A stretch of 24,644 bases of DNA, taken from an uncultured Eubacteriales bacterium. Its GTDB lineage: Bacteria; Bacillota; Clostridia; Christensenellales; CAG-138. Position numbers and translations under genes: made by a program. Positions 14,429-21,528 of the stretch are shown here, piece by piece. The notes below the pieces were generated by a model. The model searched no databases, had not been told where the DNA came from, and was given only the letters and a program-made list of their open reading frames with translations. Position 1 is the stretch's first letter. Every line of letters starts with the position of its first letter. The stretch lies in NCBI GenBank assembly GCA_902768995.1, contig CACXNN010000056.1, positions 1 through 24,644 of the forward strand, read 5' to 3'.

Positions 14429-15847
14429 ATGAAAAAGCTGATCGTTGTTTTACTGGCGGCCCTGCTGCTCATGAGCGCCGCCTGCCAGCCCACCCCCACG
14501 GAGGAGTATGTGGTGAACAAGAAGGACAGCGGCGCGGCGGCAAAGCTGGAGAAGGACACCGCCGAGAGCGCCGAAGCCCGGGGCCCCCAGCGGGTGCCGG
14601 ACAGGTGGGACGAGGTCTATGAAAGCGATCTCATGACCCTGACCTTCAGCGCGCCCATCCTGCAGAAGGAGGACGGGCTCTACCCCGTGTACCGGACCCG
14701 GGCGAACCAGCTCACGGAGGCGGAGCTGGTGAAGTATCTCGACGTCCTCTTCCCGGACCCGGTGGCCGTGCGGCAGAACCTGCCCACCAAGGCGGACATC
14801 CAGAAGGAGATGGAGTGGTATCTCAACGAAGCCGAAGCGAAGCTGGCCTGGCAGGACGCGGGCCGGCCCGACGACGGGGTGGACCGAGACGAGACGCCCC
14901 TCTCCCGGGAGGAGGTCAACGAGGAGCTGGCCAACTACCAGGCTATGATCCAGAAGGCCCCGGAGACCAACGAAGAAAGCCCAACCACGGGCTACCATAT
15001 CCCCACCGGCCAGGAGGGCATCCTGGTCTATCGAACGAAGTCCGGGGATTCCCTGATCGTGAATCCCTCCTGGAACGGGAGCCTCTACGCGGGCTTAGGC
15101 AGCAACCACACCCACGTGTACCCGCGGTATGAGTATGAGGAGATGAAGCGATTTGACGACGAGGACACTCTCCCCTACACCCCCGTGACCGCGGACCAGA
15201 AGAAGTGCGAGCAGGTGGCGAAGGACGCCCTCACGAAGCTGGGCATCGAGGGCATGGTCCTGGTCGAGACGGAGGAGGCGAACCTGATGGACGGCCGCAT
15301 GTGCCTCGCCGGCGGTTACGAGTGCCTGTTCGTCCGGAACTTCGGAAACTATCCCTATCTCGGGAGCAACTTCGAGCCCGCCCAGAGCCTGACCTACGGG
15401 AGCGACGATAGCTTCATGGCCAACAAGTATATCAACGCCGAGGAGCTGCGGCTCTTTGCCGACGAGGCGGGCGTGAAGCTCATCAGCTACAACGCGCCCA
15501 AGATGATCGCAGGCATCGAAAGCCAGAACGTGGAGCTGCTGCCCTTCGACCAGGCCCAGGATCGCATCCGCCAGGGGCTGGTCTACGGCCTCACCCGGTG
15601 GGCCCAGGACCTGAAGCAGAACGAGCCGGATCTGAAGCTGAACGTGGAGATCTACAGGATCGGCCTCACCAGCTACACCCTCCACGCGCCCAACAGCGAG
15701 GACTACTACGAGATGCCCTGCTATGTGGTGTACTACGACCCCTGGCAGCGGCCGGACAGCAGCCGGAACGACAAGACCACGATGCAGGAGACCCTGCTCA
15801 TCAACGCCGTGGACGGGTCCATCGTGCACACGGATTACGGATATTGA
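14429..15847 (+). CDS. Secreted lipoprotein, DUF6034-like, unknown function
   Basis: The protein has 472 residues and begins with a lipoprotein signal peptide (MKKLIVVLLAALLLMSAAC); the lipobox cysteine is followed by QPTPTEEYVVNKKDSG. From memory this N-terminal pattern and length match DUF6034 lipoproteins of Clostridia; I could not verify it. The rest is a soluble mixed domain without recognised catalytic motifs, and it should sit on the outer face of the membrane. The ORF can be extended to 14324, but AAAGGAG precedes the ATG at 14429 and that start gives the signal peptide. It is preceded by four 11-bp-spaced TTACAA-type repeats, so it is probably controlled by the response regulator at 6693-7340. 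It is convergent with the GH5 gene with a 25-bp gap. Confidence 0.8.
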   Translation: MKKLIVVLLAALLLMSAACQPTPTEEYVVNKKDSGAAAKLEKDTAESAEARGPQRVPDRWDEVYESDLMTLTFSAPILQKEDGLYPVYRTRANQLTEAELVKYLDVLFPDPVAVRQNLPTKADIQKEMEWYLNEAEAKLAWQDAGRPDDGVDRDETPLSREEVNEELANYQAMIQKAPETNEESPTTGYHIPTGQEGILVYRTKSGDSLIVNPSWNGSLYAGLGSNHTHVYPRYEYEEMKRFDDEDTLPYTPVTADQKKCEQVAKDALTKLGIEGMVLVETEEANLMDGRMCLAGGYECLFVRNFGNYPYLGSNFEPAQSLTYGSDDSFMANKYINAEELRLFADEAGVKLISYNAPKMIAGIESQNVELLPFDQAQDRIRQGLVYGLTRWAQDLKQNEPDLKLNVEIYRIGLTSYTLHAPNSEDYYEMPCYVVYYDPWQRPDSSRNDKTTMQETLLINAVDGSIVHTDYGY

Positions 15848-15872
15848 CGGATATGTTGCGAAGGGAGGCGCC

Positions 15873-16901
15873 TTACAGATATCGGAGCAGGGCGGGCCGC
15901 ACGGCGTCCATGCGGGGGTCGGAGAGGCCGAAGTCCATCTGCCGATAGCTCCAGGCGGCCCGGCCGATGCCGTACTTCTCGAAGGCGGCGTGGATCATGC
16001 TGTACCAGCGAAGGGCGTCCTCCGGGGAAGCCTTGTCGATGACGCCGTACTCCCCGCAATAAAGGGGCACGTTCCGGGATTCAGCGGTACGAACGGCCTC
16101 GGCGAGGAACGCTTCGAAATAGGCGCTGTCCAGATGGCCGTCTGCCGGGAGGGCCTCCAGGCCTGCCTGGGAGCCGTTGAGGTAGCGGCGGCCGGCTTCG
16201 GCCATCTCCCCATAGGTGGCCGTGACGGGGATGCGGAAGGACGTTTCCATGGGCGGCATCCAGTAGGCTCCCTGATGGGTGAAGATCAAAGGCTCGTAGC
16301 AGTGGAAGTTGTAGACGATGTTCTCGTCGAAGGGCTCCGGCAGATCCTTCACGGCCGCGGCGCTGTTGTGCCAGTAGCCGCCGATCAGGATCTTCGTTTC
16401 CGGCGCATAGGCTCGGATGCGGCGGACGCACGCTGCGGCGATCCGGTTCCACACGGGGCCGTACTCCCTTTCGGTGACCTCGTTGAGAAGCTCGAAGGCC
16501 AGCATGCCCGCATATTGGCCGAACCGTCGAGCGATCCGCTCCCAAAGGGCGTAGAACCGCTCCTGGTACTTCCCGTTCTCGAAGAAGCCCGCCTCCTGCT
16601 CGCCGGGATCGAAGGAGAAGCCGGCAGTCTTGTGCAGGTCCAGCACCACATTGAGCCCGTTCTCCCGGGCCCAGCCGATGGCCTGCTCCAACCGTTCGTA
16701 CCCCTGCTCCCGGGGCGCCCCGTATTTGTCCTCCAGCAGCTCGTAATCGATGGGCAGCCGCACGTGGTCGCAGCCCCAGCTTCTGATGACGGCGAAATCC
16801 GCCGCCGTGATGAAGGTGTCATACCGTGCTTCGGTGTGATCGCACTGGGAGAACCAGCCTCCCAGATCGATACCCTTCTGAAAACCAGTAAATACGCGCA
16901 T
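15873..16901 (-). CDS. Glycoside hydrolase family 5 (cellulase-type), intracellular
   Basis: GH5 enzymes are retaining beta-glycanases or beta-glucosidases with a TIM barrel. This 342-residue protein shows GIDLGGWF near the start, HVRLPIDYELL, VVLDLHK, ELLNEV with the acid/base Glu141, an HCY pair (200-202) and YCGEYGV with the nucleophile Glu284. There is no signal peptide, so it should act in the cytosol on imported oligosaccharides. The ORF can be extended 22 codons upstream, but GGAAAG precedes the ATG at 16901, giving MRVFTGFQKG. It is the last gene of the transporter operon and is separated from the permease by a hairpin that may lower its expression. The exact substrate is not determined; beta-glucan-derived oligosaccharides are likely given the GH94 gene nearby. 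Confidence 0.9.
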   Translation of the reverse strand: MRVFTGFQKGIDLGGWFSQCDHTEARYDTFITAADFAVIRSWGCDHVRLPIDYELLEDKYGAPREQGYERLEQAIGWARENGLNVVLDLHKTAGFSFDPGEQEAGFFENGKYQERFYALWERIARRFGQYAGMLAFELLNEVTEREYGPVWNRIAAACVRRIRAYAPETKILIGGYWHNSAAAVKDLPEPFDENIVYNFHCYEPLIFTHQGAYWMPPMETSFRIPVTATYGEMAEAGRRYLNGSQAGLEALPADGHLDSAYFEAFLAEAVRTAESRNVPLYCGEYGVIDKASPEDALRWYSMIHAAFEKYGIGRAAWSYRQMDFGLSDPRMDAVRPALLRYL

Positions 16902-16937
16902 GATCTTTCCTTTCCTTGAGGGTCGCTTTGTCAGAAA

Positions 16938-16965
16938 ACCGCCCTGCCCCGAGGGGCAAGGCGGC
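16938..16965 (-). terminator. Hairpin between permease and GH5 genes, possible attenuating terminator
   Basis: On the minus strand GCCGCCTTGCCCC and GGGGCAGGGCGG pair almost fully around a tight loop and are followed by TTTTC. It lies 25 nt after the permease stop and before the GH5 ribosome binding site, so it could terminate part of the transcripts. Confidence 0.65.
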
Positions 16966-16989
16966 AAAGGAGAAGAAACGGGGGAAGCG

Positions 16990-17780
16990 TCATCCCTTTA
17001 CACTTCCCGAGGTAACGCCCTTGATGATGGATTTGCTCAATATGATGTACACGATCATGACCGGCAGGATGGCCAGCAGGATGAACATGTACACCTTGCC
17101 CATGTCGAACTTGGAGTAGTCCGCGCTCCTGAGCTGAGCGATCATGATGGGCACGGTCTTCATCTCCGCCTTATCAAGCAACAGGGCGGGGATGAAGTAG
17201 TTGTTCCAGGAACTCACGAAGGAGAAGATGGCCTGGACGGCGATGGCCGGCTTCATGATGGGCAGGATGATGGTGTTGAAGGTCCGAAACTCGTTGGACC
17301 CGTCCACCCGGGCCGCCTCCACGATCTCCAGCGGCAGCACGCTCTCCATGTACTGCTTCATGTAGAAGAACACCACGGGGGCGGCGATGCTGGGCACGAT
17401 GAGGGGGATATAGTTGTTCGTAAGGTTCCATTTGTTCATGAGCTGCAAAAAGCCCCGTAAGCGGTCAGCGCCGAGAAATAGGTGGTGATGGCCGCGGAGG
17501 AGAGGGCGATGATGAGGCTGTTGAGCATGCCCCGGGGGATGTTGATCGACGCGTCGTTCCAGGCGTTCTTCAGGTTCACAAAGAAGTTGCCCTTGGGGAG
17601 CAGCGTAAAGCCTGTGGCCAGCTGCGCGTTGGATCGAGTCGCGTTGATGATCATCAGGTAGAAGAAGAACAGGCACAGGATCGTCAGGAAAATCAAAATG
17701 GCGTAGACCAGGACGCGAAGGGCGATCAGCTGCACCCTTCCCTTGGTGTTGTCATCCATGCGCGAATGGTTCGTCGTCAT
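16990..17780 (-). CDS. Carbohydrate ABC transporter permease (MalG type, CUT1), with internal deletion and frameshift
   Basis: This is the second inner-membrane permease of a CUT1 sugar importer. The N-terminal part (17780 to about 17457) has the first helix and ends ...YFSALTAYG. The C-terminal part (about 17457 to 16990), in another frame, begins GFLQLMNKWNLTNNYIPLIVP and contains the EAA loop EAARVDGSNEFRTFNTIILP and the final helices. Typical proteins have about 25-35 residues between TAYGF and GFLQLM, spanning a membrane segment; here the two join directly at TACGGGGCTTTTT. So a non-triplet stretch of roughly 80-100 bp appears to be missing. The start ATG follows AAGGAGG at 9-10 nt, 14 nt after the MalF-type permease stop. 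As written it would not make a full permease. Confidence 0.88.
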
Positions 17781-17794
17781 AACTCTATGCCTCC

Positions 17795-18751
17795 TTACTT
17801 CCTGCTGCCGTCCTTGTAGGGGGCGGAGAGCATCTTGTAGACGATCCCGCCGAGCCCGCCGGTGATGATGAACATGACGACCGAGATCGCACCGGACATA
17901 CCCAGGTTCCTGGTCTTCAGATACCCGTTCAGATACATCACCAGCGTTCTGGTCGTGCCGTTGGGTACGCCGTCGCCCTTGCTCAGGACCTGAGGCACGT
18001 CGAACATCTGGATGCCGCCGATCATGGCCGTGATGAGGCAGTAGACGAAGATCGGCATCAGCAGCGGCATGGTGATGCGGAAAAAGACTTGTACGGAGTT
18101 GGCTCCATCGATGGTGGCGGATTCAAACAGGCTTTGGTCGATGCCCATTATGCCCGCCATGAGCACGATGGTGGTGTTGCCGAACCACATGAGGAAGTTC
18201 ATCAGAGCGATCATGCCGCGGACGCTGACACGGATCGCAAAGAAATCGAAGGTATGGTCGATCACGCCCCAGCTTTCCAAGAGGGCCTGGATGGGTCCGA
18301 CACGGGAGAAGAGCGTGTAGAACAGCATCGAAAACGCCGCCGCCATGATGAGGTTCGGCATGTAGATGACCGTCTTGAAGAAGCCCTGCCCCTTGATATT
18401 GAGGCGATAGCTGGTGAAGAACACCGCCAGCAGCATGGCGATCACAAACTGCGGCAGCGCGCCTGCGATCCAGAGGATCATCGTGTTCAACGCGTACTTC
18501 AGGATCAGGATCGTTCCATCCGCGTCCGGCGTAAACAGCGTTTTATAGTTGTCAAACCAGACGAAGTTGGGACCTACCTGCGTGAGACCGATCCGATATG
18601 TCTCGAAAAAGCTGTTGTAGATCGTCAAAAACTGCGGGACCAGGGTAAAAATGAAGTACGCAATGAAGAACGGCGCTATGAAAATGTATCCCCATTTCGC
18701 ATAGCTGACGGACTTCCTTTTCTTGCGCGTTTCCCTCTCAATCGTTTCCAT
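17795..18751 (-). CDS. Carbohydrate ABC transporter permease (MalF type, CUT1)
   Basis: The protein has 318 residues with about six membrane helices, starting with WGYIFIAPFFIAYFIFTLVP. The EAA loop that docks the ATPase reads ESATIDGANSVQVFFRITMPLLMP. It forms the heteromeric membrane channel with the MalG-type permease encoded next. GGAGGA precedes the ATG by 7-8 nt. It lies 73 nt downstream of the binding-protein gene, after a hairpin that probably keeps permease expression below that of the binding protein. No ATPase is encoded in this operon; the UgpC/MsmX-type ATPase at the window end is the natural partner. Confidence 0.93.
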   Translation of the reverse strand: METIERETRKKRKSVSYAKWGYIFIAPFFIAYFIFTLVPQFLTIYNSFFETYRIGLTQVGPNFVWFDNYKTLFTPDADGTILILKYALNTMILWIAGALPQFVIAMLLAVFFTSYRLNIKGQGFFKTVIYMPNLIMAAAFSMLFYTLFSRVGPIQALLESWGVIDHTFDFFAIRVSVRGMIALMNFLMWFGNTTIVLMAGIMGIDQSLFESATIDGANSVQVFFRITMPLLMPIFVYCLITAMIGGIQMFDVPQVLSKGDGVPNGTTRTLVMYLNGYLKTRNLGMSGAISVVMFIITGGLGGIVYKMLSAPYKDGSRK

Positions 18752-18784
18752 GGATGAGTCCTCCGGGATAGTTTTAGGAAAACA

Positions 18785-18810
18785 CTGCGGCAGGGAAACC
18801 CCTGCCGCAG
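18785..18810 (-). terminator. Hairpin between binding-protein and permease genes (partial terminator)
   Basis: CTGCGGCAGGG (18785-18795) pairs perfectly with 18800-18810 around a 4-nt loop; TGTTTT follows on the minus strand. It sits 15 nt after the binding-protein stop. A read-through or mRNA-stabilising hairpin here is common in sugar ABC operons. Confidence 0.75.
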
Positions 18811-18824
18811 TTTCTTAGGACAGA

Positions 18825-20153
18825 TTAAGCTGCAGGCAGCTTGATGTTGGGATAGGTCTCCTTGATCAGCTGATAGAAGTTCTTCATGGCGGTGTCCTTA
18901 TCGACGGAACCGTTGAAGTACTCCTGGAGCTTGTTCTGCAGGCCCTCGTTCAGGATCTGGTCGTAGTTGGTGTGGTTCTCCCACTTGATGTTCTTGGCGA
19001 GCTCAGCGAACACGGCGATGTCGTTCTGACCATCCAGGATGGCGGTGTTGCCGTAGGTGGGATCGTTGGCATACTTCTCGGCGATCTTGGTGTTGTTGGG
19101 ATACTGGTTCTCGTTCTTGACCAGGTTCTCGACGATCTCCTCATTGATGGTGAAGGACTCGAAGATGTCCTTCAGCATCTCGGTGTTGTCGGAGCCGGCG
19201 GCGGCCAGCAGCCAGGTGCCGCCCCAGAAGTAGGCCTGGGGACCCTGGACGATGGCCCAGTCACCCACGCAGCCCTGCTCGGGATCCATGGCGTTGGTCA
19301 TGCAGAAGTTGTAGTACCAGGCAGGCCCGAAGAAGCACATGGTCTTGCCGGTCTTGAACATCTCGTTGGTCTTCTCCGCATCCCACACACCGGCGGTCAG
19401 GGTGTAGCCGTTCTTGATGTAGTTGTCGGTCTGGTCGATCCAGGCGGTGATCATGGGATCGAACTGGAGGTTGTCGTTGGCGTCGACCCAGGGCATGGTG
19501 CAGTTGTTGGAGAAGGTACGGAAGGTCTCAGCGAAGGAGGCGGTCATGTAGTAGCCCTTTTCCTTGGCCTTGGCAGCCACGGCGTCGAACTTCTCCCAGC
19601 TGTCGATAGCGGCCTGGACGGAGGCGGGATCATCCACACCCAGCACGTCCTTGGCGATGCTCTTGCGGTAGATCACGGCCGCGGGGCAGCACTGGAAGGA
19701 AACGCCCTTGCACACGCCCTTATCGTCGGAAGCGGCCTTGATGGTGTACTCATACATGGTGTCGGCATTCTTGAAGCCGATGGCGTCGATGCTCATGGTG
19801 GCGTCGGAGTTGACGTACTTGCCGATGTAGTCGGCCTCGGCCAGGAACATATCCACCTTGTCGTCAGCAGCGGCGTTGGCCTGGTTGAGCAGGGCCTCGT
19901 CCAGCTTCTGCTGATAGGCGCCGTTGTCGCTGGGGGTGATGATCCAGTTGACGGTCACGCCCTCGGGCACTTTGTAGTACTTCTCGAAGAATCCCTTGAA
20001 CTCCTCGTTCCAGGCGTAGATGTTGAACACCTTGCCCTGGGCGGCGGTCTCGGTCTTGGTCTCGGTCTTGGTCTCGGTGGCGGGCTTGCTGGTGCAGGCC
20101 ACAGCGGCGACTACCATGACAAGGCACAGGACGATGGCGATGAGCTTTTTCAT
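18825..20153 (-). CDS. Sugar ABC transporter substrate-binding lipoprotein (CUT1)
   Basis: The protein has 442 residues and captures oligosaccharides outside the cell for the adjacent permeases. It starts with a lipoprotein signal peptide ending in VAAVAC, followed by a Thr/Lys/Glu repeat linker (ETKTETKTET, from 12-bp DNA repeats), then KVFNIYAWNEEFKGFFEKYY, which opens a family 1 solute-binding domain. Many aromatic residues (WYYNF, YFWGGTW) suit sugar stacking. AAAAGGAGAG precedes the ATG. It follows lacI by 72 nt without an obvious promoter of its own, and precedes the permeases. Context with GH5 and GH94 suggests cello-oligosaccharides as ligand; this is inference. Confidence 0.92.
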   Translation of the reverse strand: MKKLIAIVLCLVMVVAAVACTSKPATETKTETKTETAAQGKVFNIYAWNEEFKGFFEKYYKVPEGVTVNWIITPSDNGAYQQKLDEALLNQANAAADDKVDMFLAEADYIGKYVNSDATMSIDAIGFKNADTMYEYTIKAASDDKGVCKGVSFQCCPAAVIYRKSIAKDVLGVDDPASVQAAIDSWEKFDAVAAKAKEKGYYMTASFAETFRTFSNNCTMPWVDANDNLQFDPMITAWIDQTDNYIKNGYTLTAGVWDAEKTNEMFKTGKTMCFFGPAWYYNFCMTNAMDPEQGCVGDWAIVQGPQAYFWGGTWLLAAAGSDNTEMLKDIFESFTINEEIVENLVKNENQYPNNTKIAEKYANDPTYGNTAILDGQNDIAVFAELAKNIKWENHTNYDQILNEGLQNKLQEYFNGSVDKDTAMKNFYQLIKETYPNIKLPAA

Positions 20154-20203
20154 TTTGGTTCTCTCCTTTTTTTATTTTTGAGTCTTTCGGCTCTTTTATT
20201 TCG

Positions 20204-20220
20204 AGATGCTTTTCGCATCT
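20204..20220 (-). terminator. Weak hairpin after lacI
   Basis: AGATGC (20204-20209) and GCATCT (20215-20220) form a 6-bp stem 6 nt past the lacI stop on the minus strand; the following sequence is A-rich, so termination is doubtful. Confidence 0.35.
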
Positions 20221-20225
20221 AAAAA

Positions 20226-21233
20226 TCAGATGGCTCGAACGGTGTCCCCGGCGAGGAGCCGGCCCGGGATCGTGATCTGCCGGGGGATCCACTCCTTGGG
20301 CCGTTCGATGATCTCCACCAGCTGCTTGGCGGCCTCCTGGCCCATGGTCTCCGCGTCCTGCCGGTAGGTGGTGAGCCGGGGACGAAGCACCTGGGAAAGG
20401 AGAATGCCGTCGTACCCCGCCACGCTCATGTCCCCCGGGATGGACACGCCCTGCTTCTCCAGCTCGTTCATCCCCCCGATGAAGGAGAAATCGTCGGGAT
20501 AGAGGATGCAGGTGGGCCGATCCTTCAGCGCCAGGAGCCGCCGGGTGGCTAGGCCGCTGGCCTTGGGATCATGGAAGGTGCCTGCCTCGATGTAGGCCTC
20601 CGGGATCGTCAGCCCCAGCTCTGCGCAGGTCTTGTGGAAGCTCCCCAGCCGCTTCTGGGTGACCGAGGTGGGCTCCCCATGGATAAAGGCGATCTTTCGA
20701 TGGCCCTTATCGTACACGTACCGGACCAGCTCCGCCATGCCCGCCACGTTGTCGGACAGCACCGCGCTGTGGCTGTCGAACACGTAGTCCAACGTGACGG
20801 TGGGGATGTCGCTGTTCACCAGCTTGATCACGGCGGGGTCCGTGAAATCCACCGAGGCGATGATCACGCCGTCGCAGTTGCGGTATTTGGCGTGCTCATA
20901 ATAGTCCATGTGAAGGGTGCCGATATCCCGGGAGATGAAGGTGATATCGTAACCGCTTCGCTCCGCCTCCTGCTTTACGCTCTCCAGTATCCGGGAGAAG
21001 TACTCGTGGCTCAACCCGCTGGAGGTCTTGTCCACGAACAGGACCCCGATGTTGTGGGACCGTCCCAGCTTCAGCGCCCGCGCGGTGGCATTGGGCAGAT
21101 ACCCCATCTCCTTGGCCACCTGGCGGATGTGGGCGGCCGTTTCCGCGTTGATGTCGCTGTGGCCGTTGAGGGCCTTGCTGACGGTGGCGCGGGACACGTT
21201 GCATCGCTGGGAGATATCCGTGATCGTGACCAT
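20226..21233 (-). CDS. LacI-family transcriptional regulator
   Basis: The protein has 335 residues. Residues 3-24 (TITDISQRCNVSRATVSKALNG) form the helix-turn-helix, then MGYLPNATARALK is the hinge helix, followed by a periplasmic-binding-protein-like sensor domain (NIGVLFVDKTSSGL... to GDTVRAI). It probably binds a sugar inducer in the cytosol. Two identical 15-bp sites with the central CG palindrome AATCGATT lie just downstream of its own promoter and of the divergent GH94 promoter. So it likely represses both itself with the transporter genes, and the phosphorylase gene. GGAAGGA precedes the ATG at 21233. Confidence 0.93.
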   Translation of the reverse strand: MVTITDISQRCNVSRATVSKALNGHSDINAETAAHIRQVAKEMGYLPNATARALKLGRSHNIGVLFVDKTSSGLSHEYFSRILESVKQEAERSGYDITFISRDIGTLHMDYYEHAKYRNCDGVIIASVDFTDPAVIKLVNSDIPTVTLDYVFDSHSAVLSDNVAGMAELVRYVYDKGHRKIAFIHGEPTSVTQKRLGSFHKTCAELGLTIPEAYIEAGTFHDPKASGLATRRLLALKDRPTCILYPDDFSFIGGMNELEKQGVSIPGDMSVAGYDGILLSQVLRPRLTTYRQDAETMGQEAAKQLVEIIERPKEWIPRQITIPGRLLAGDTVRAI

Positions 21234-21327
21234 GCCGCGCCGTCCTTCCTGTTCCCCGGCGGGGGAGCTTTGAAAACGATTCAGCTCGGAAAAAAGATGT
21301 TCTTGGCTGGAAACGAAGAAAAACGAG

Positions 21328-21342
21328 CTTAATCGATTTCGA
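21328..21342. promoter_or_regulatory. LacI-type operator O1 (lacI/transporter side)
   Basis: CTTAATCGATTTCGA contains the palindrome AATCGATT with central CG, typical of LacI-family sites. It is identical over 15 bp to the site at 21477-21491 and begins at the expected transcription start of the minus-strand promoter. Confidence 0.82.
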
Positions 21343-21349
21343 TATCTGT

Positions 21350-21378
21350 AGTATACATGGCTCTCCCGCTCTCGTCAA
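21350..21378 (-). promoter_or_regulatory. Sigma-A promoter of lacI and the transporter operon
   Basis: On the minus strand TTGACG (21378-21373), 17 bp, TATACT (21355-21350). Operator O1 lies directly downstream. Confidence 0.82.
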
Positions 21379-21435
21379 CCCCCTAAACGAAAAAAATTTT
21401 TTTGAAATAATCCCCTGTTTTTTTCATTTTCGCCC

Positions 21436-21465
21436 TTTACAAACGGGGGCCGGTTCGTTTATAGT
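21436..21465 (+). promoter_or_regulatory. Sigma-A promoter of the cellobiose phosphorylase gene
   Basis: TTTACA (21436-21441), 18 bp, TATAGT (21460-21465). The segment around the -10 repeats AGTATACATGG found on the lacI side. Operator O2 lies downstream, and A/T tracts lie upstream (21390-21430). Confidence 0.68.
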
Positions 21466-21476
21466 ATACATGGTTA

Positions 21477-21491
21477 CTTAATCGATTTCGA
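21477..21491. promoter_or_regulatory. LacI-type operator O2 (GH94 side)
   Basis: This is an exact 15-bp copy of O1, placed just after the phosphorylase -10. Centres of O1 and O2 are 149 bp apart, compatible with looping by a tetrameric or bridging repressor; that part is inference. Confidence 0.82.
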
Positions 21492-21528
21492 AAAGGCATG
21501 TCCTTTCCTATAAGAAATGAGGTTTGTT

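Noticed and set aside
20040..20085. 12-bp repeats in the binding-protein gene as a regulatory repeat
   Set aside because: They are coding, giving a Thr/Lys/Glu linker after the lipobox, a normal low-complexity spacer in such lipoproteins.
21271..21284. Possible CcpA cre site, TGAAAACGATTCAG
   Set aside because: Only the left half fits the consensus; the right half has several mismatches.
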